From Anaeroplasmataceae bacterium (GTDB lineage: Bacteria; Bacillota_I; Bacilli_A; Acholeplasmatales; Anaeroplasmataceae): a stretch of DNA of 17,480 nucleotides. Shown in pieces: positions 15,643 to 17,480 of the stretch (position 1 is the first letter of the stretch; every line of letters begins with the position of its first letter). The DNA is taken from positions 1-17,480 of the forward strand of contig JAHHSW010000006.1 in NCBI GenBank assembly GCA_020024985.1, in the 5' to 3' direction. The notes under the pieces are model-generated. The model saw nothing but the letters and a program-made list of their open reading frames with translations. It did no database searches and was not told where the DNA came from. Position numbers and translations under genes: made by a program.

Positions 15643-17480
15643 CTACTTAATTACAATGTTAATAATTTTCTTAGGAACTACAATTACCTTTATAATTTGA
15701 TGTCCATCAACATAGCCCTTAATCTTTTCAGAAGCAAAGGCTAGCCTTTCAACCTCATCCTTTGGTGTTTCAGCATCAATAACAAGCTTATCACGCATCT
15801 TACCATTTATACTAATAGCATATGTGCAGGTAGACTCCTTAGTTTTGCTTTCATCATAGGTTGGCCATGGCTCATAAGCAATTGTTCCCTTATGACCAAG
15901 AATCTCCCAAAGCTCCTCACCAACATGTGGACAAATTGTTGAGAACATTTTAACAAAGCCCTCAATAAAGCCGATATAAATCTTATCTGCCTTATAGGCT
16001 GCGTTAACAAAAATCATTAGCTGTGAAATGGCTGTATTGAAGCCTAGGGCCTCAAATTCTCTTGTTACCTTTTCAACAGTTTGGTTATAAACAAGCTCTA
16101 AAGTTTTATCATATTCAGTAGTAAAGCGAGAGGTATATTCCTCTGAGGTTACTAATCTAAATACTCTATCAATAAACTTTCTAGCACCAACAAGGCCATC
16201 TGTACTCCATGGCTTTGAATCCTCAAGAGGTCCCATAAACATCTCATAAAGACGTAGGGCATCAGCACCATACTTCTCTACTACCTCATCTGGATTAACA
16301 ACATTACCACGAGACTTACTCATCTTCTCGTTATTCTCACCTAAAATCATACCCTGGTGGAATAATCTCTTGAATGGCTCCTTAACTGGACAAGCACCAA
16401 TATCATAAAGAAAGTTAGTCCAGAAGCGTGAATATAGAAGATGTCCTACCGCATGCTCAGAGCCACCAACATATAAATCAACTGGTAGCCAGTGCTTTAA
16501 TAGCTCATAGTTTGCAAATTCCTTATCATTCTTTGGATCAATATAACGCATGAAGTACCAGCTTGAGGCTGCACTACCAGGCATTGTATTAGTTTCTCTT
16601 GTACCGATTTCACCAGTTACAGGATTCTTATACTTAACCCATTCCTTAGCGTTATTAAGTGGAGAGGTTCCATTTACCTCAGGCTTATAGTTATCAAGCT
16701 CTGGTAATACAAGTGGAAGCTCACTATCAGGTAGGGTCTCAGTTCTATCAGCATAGTGAACAACTGGGATTGGCTCACCCCAATATCTTTGACGAGCAAA
16801 TATCCATTCACGTAATCTATAGGTGATTCTCTTTTCACCACACTTATGCTCCTTAAGCCAATTAATCATTGTATCAATTGCCTCTTGCTTACCAAGACCA
16901 TTTAAGAAGTCAGAATTGATATGAGGTCCATCCTCTGTAAAGGCAGCCTCAGAAACATTTCCACCCTCTAGTACAGGAATTATTTCAATACCAAACTTCT
17001 TAGCAAATTCATAATCTCTTGTATCATGTGCAGGTACGGCCATAATTGCACCAGTACCATAGCTTGCTAATACATAGTCACTAATCCAAATAGGTGTTAA
17101 TCTACCATTAACTGGGTTAATAGCATAGGCCCCTGTAAATACACCAGTCTTCTCCTTATTAAGCTCAGTTCTTTCTAGATCAGACTTCCTAGCGCATTCC
17201 TTCTTATATGCCTCAACAGCCTCTCTTTGCTCAGCAGTTGTAATTGTATCAACAATCTTATGCTCAGGTGCTAAAACACAGTAGGTAGCACCAAATAATG
17301 TATCACATCTTGTTGTAAAGACTGTGAAATCTAAGTCGTGGCCCTGTACCTTAAAAATTACATGGGCACCAACTGATTTACCAATCCAGTTACGTTGCAT
17401 TTCCTTAGTTGATTCAGGCCAATTTAAATCATTTAAGCCATCGATTAGCTTTTCTGCATAGGCTGGAATATCCATAACCC
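15643..17480 (-). CDS. leuS: Leucyl-tRNA synthetase, 5' end outside the window
   Basis: LeuS charges tRNA-Leu with leucine. The frame is open to the right edge, and about 190 N-terminal residues, including the HIGH motif, lie beyond it. The methionine at 17475 is internal. The visible 611 codons start in the MQRNWIGKS region. Next comes the CP1 editing domain with [14 protein letters not shown] (the family usually has TTRPDTL) and the editing aspartate region [10 protein letters not shown]. Then follow [51 protein letters not shown], and the KMSKS motif (visible residues 384-388). The anticodon-binding and C-terminal domains end in [11 protein letters not shown]. It is close to B. subtilis LeuS throughout. 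It leads into the membrane/HAD gene 13 nt downstream. Any T-box leader would be outside the window. Confidence 0.97.
   Translation of the reverse strand, partial: VMDIPAYAEKLIDGLNDLNWPESTKEMQRNWIGKSVGAHVIFKVQGHDLDFTVFTTRCDTLFGATYCVLAPEHKIVDTITTAEQREAVEAYKKECARKSDLERTELNKEKTGVFTGAYAINPVNGRLTPIWISDYVLASYGTGAIMAVPAHDTRDYEFAKKFGIEIIPVLEGGNVSEAAFTEDGPHINSDFLNGLGKQEAIDTMINWLKEHKCGEKRITYRLREWIFARQRYWGEPIPVVHYADRTETLPDSELPLVLPELDNYKPEVNGTSPLNNAKEWVKYKNPVTGEIGTRETNTMPGSAASSWYFMRYIDPKNDKEFANYELLKHWLPVDLYVGGSEHAVGHLLYSRFWTNFLYDIGACPVKEPFKRLFHQGMILGENNEKMSKSRGNVVNPDEVVEKYGADALRLYEMFMGPLEDSKPWSTDGLVGARKFIDRVFRLVTSEEYTSRFTTEYDKTLELVYNQTVEKVTREFEALGFNTAISQLMIFVNAAYKADKIYIGFIEGFVKMFSTICPHVGEELWEILGHKGTIAYEPWPTYDESKTKESTCTYAISINGKMRDKLVIDAETPKDEVERLAFASEKIKGYVDGHQIIKVIVVPKKIINIVIK

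Noticed and set aside
15106..16010. Open frames opposite the membrane/HAD gene (15106-15312, 15559-15744) and in an alternative minus frame of leuS (15807-16010)
   Set aside because: They overlap genes with clear family motifs, have no visible motif of their own, and are explained by base composition.
17473..17475. The ATG at 17475 as the real start of leuS
   Set aside because: The frame stays open to the window edge, and the protein begins within the middle of the LeuS family alignment without the HIGH motif, so this methionine is internal.

Overview
The window is a dense, AT-rich stretch of bacterial chromosome in which every recognised gene lies on the minus strand. The gene families and order (rpsB-tsf-pyrH-frr beside cdsA-dxr-rseP, and a sufCDSUB cluster) point to a low-GC Bacillota. 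A gut-type Erysipelotrichia/Coprobacillaceae or related Mollicutes-like lineage is my best guess, from composition and protein style only. TGA is used as a stop (for example at the ends of dxr, sufD and the membrane/HAD gene), so this is not the mycoplasma code.

Reading in the direction of transcription (right to left) there are three transcription units. Unit 1 (about 17480 to 8722) runs from the 3' two-thirds of leuS into a membrane-protein/HAD-like fusion gene. It continues through a tightly coupled SUF iron-sulfur cluster assembly set (sufC, sufD, sufS, sufU, sufB) and ends with a SpoU/TrmH-type RNA methyltransferase and a good intrinsic terminator. Unit 2 (about 8660 to 5325) has a recognisable promoter and a long GC-richer leader, then rpsB, tsf, a strong intrinsic terminator, pyrH and frr, and a second terminator. 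Unit 3 (about 5306 to 68) has its own promoter, then cdsA, dxr, rseP and a TrmA-family 23S rRNA methyltransferase, closed by a terminator.

Units 2 and 3 correspond to the classical Bacillota block rpsB-tsf-pyrH-frr-uppS-cdsA-dxr-rseP-proS-polC. Here it is split: uppS is missing, and a terminator plus a new promoter occupy its place. After rseP, an rRNA methyltransferase stands where proS/polC would be expected. The genes serve translation (LeuS, S2, EF-Ts, RRF, two RNA methyltransferases), UMP phosphorylation, phospholipid and isoprenoid precursor synthesis, intramembrane proteolysis, and Fe-S cluster assembly. The SUF system could supply the Fe-S cluster of the TrmA-family enzyme.

Most of the window is ordinary housekeeping DNA. 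The least ordinary element is the gene between leuS and sufC. It joins an aromatic-acid-exporter/FUSC-like membrane domain to a HAD-like domain that seems to have lost its catalytic residues, and its end overlaps the start of sufC. Other points of note are an unusually short SufD, a Cys-rich motif in SufU, a terminator between tsf and pyrH, and a plus-strand-oriented terminator-like hairpin next to the rpsB promoter. I saw no mobile element, CRISPR array, tRNA or rRNA.
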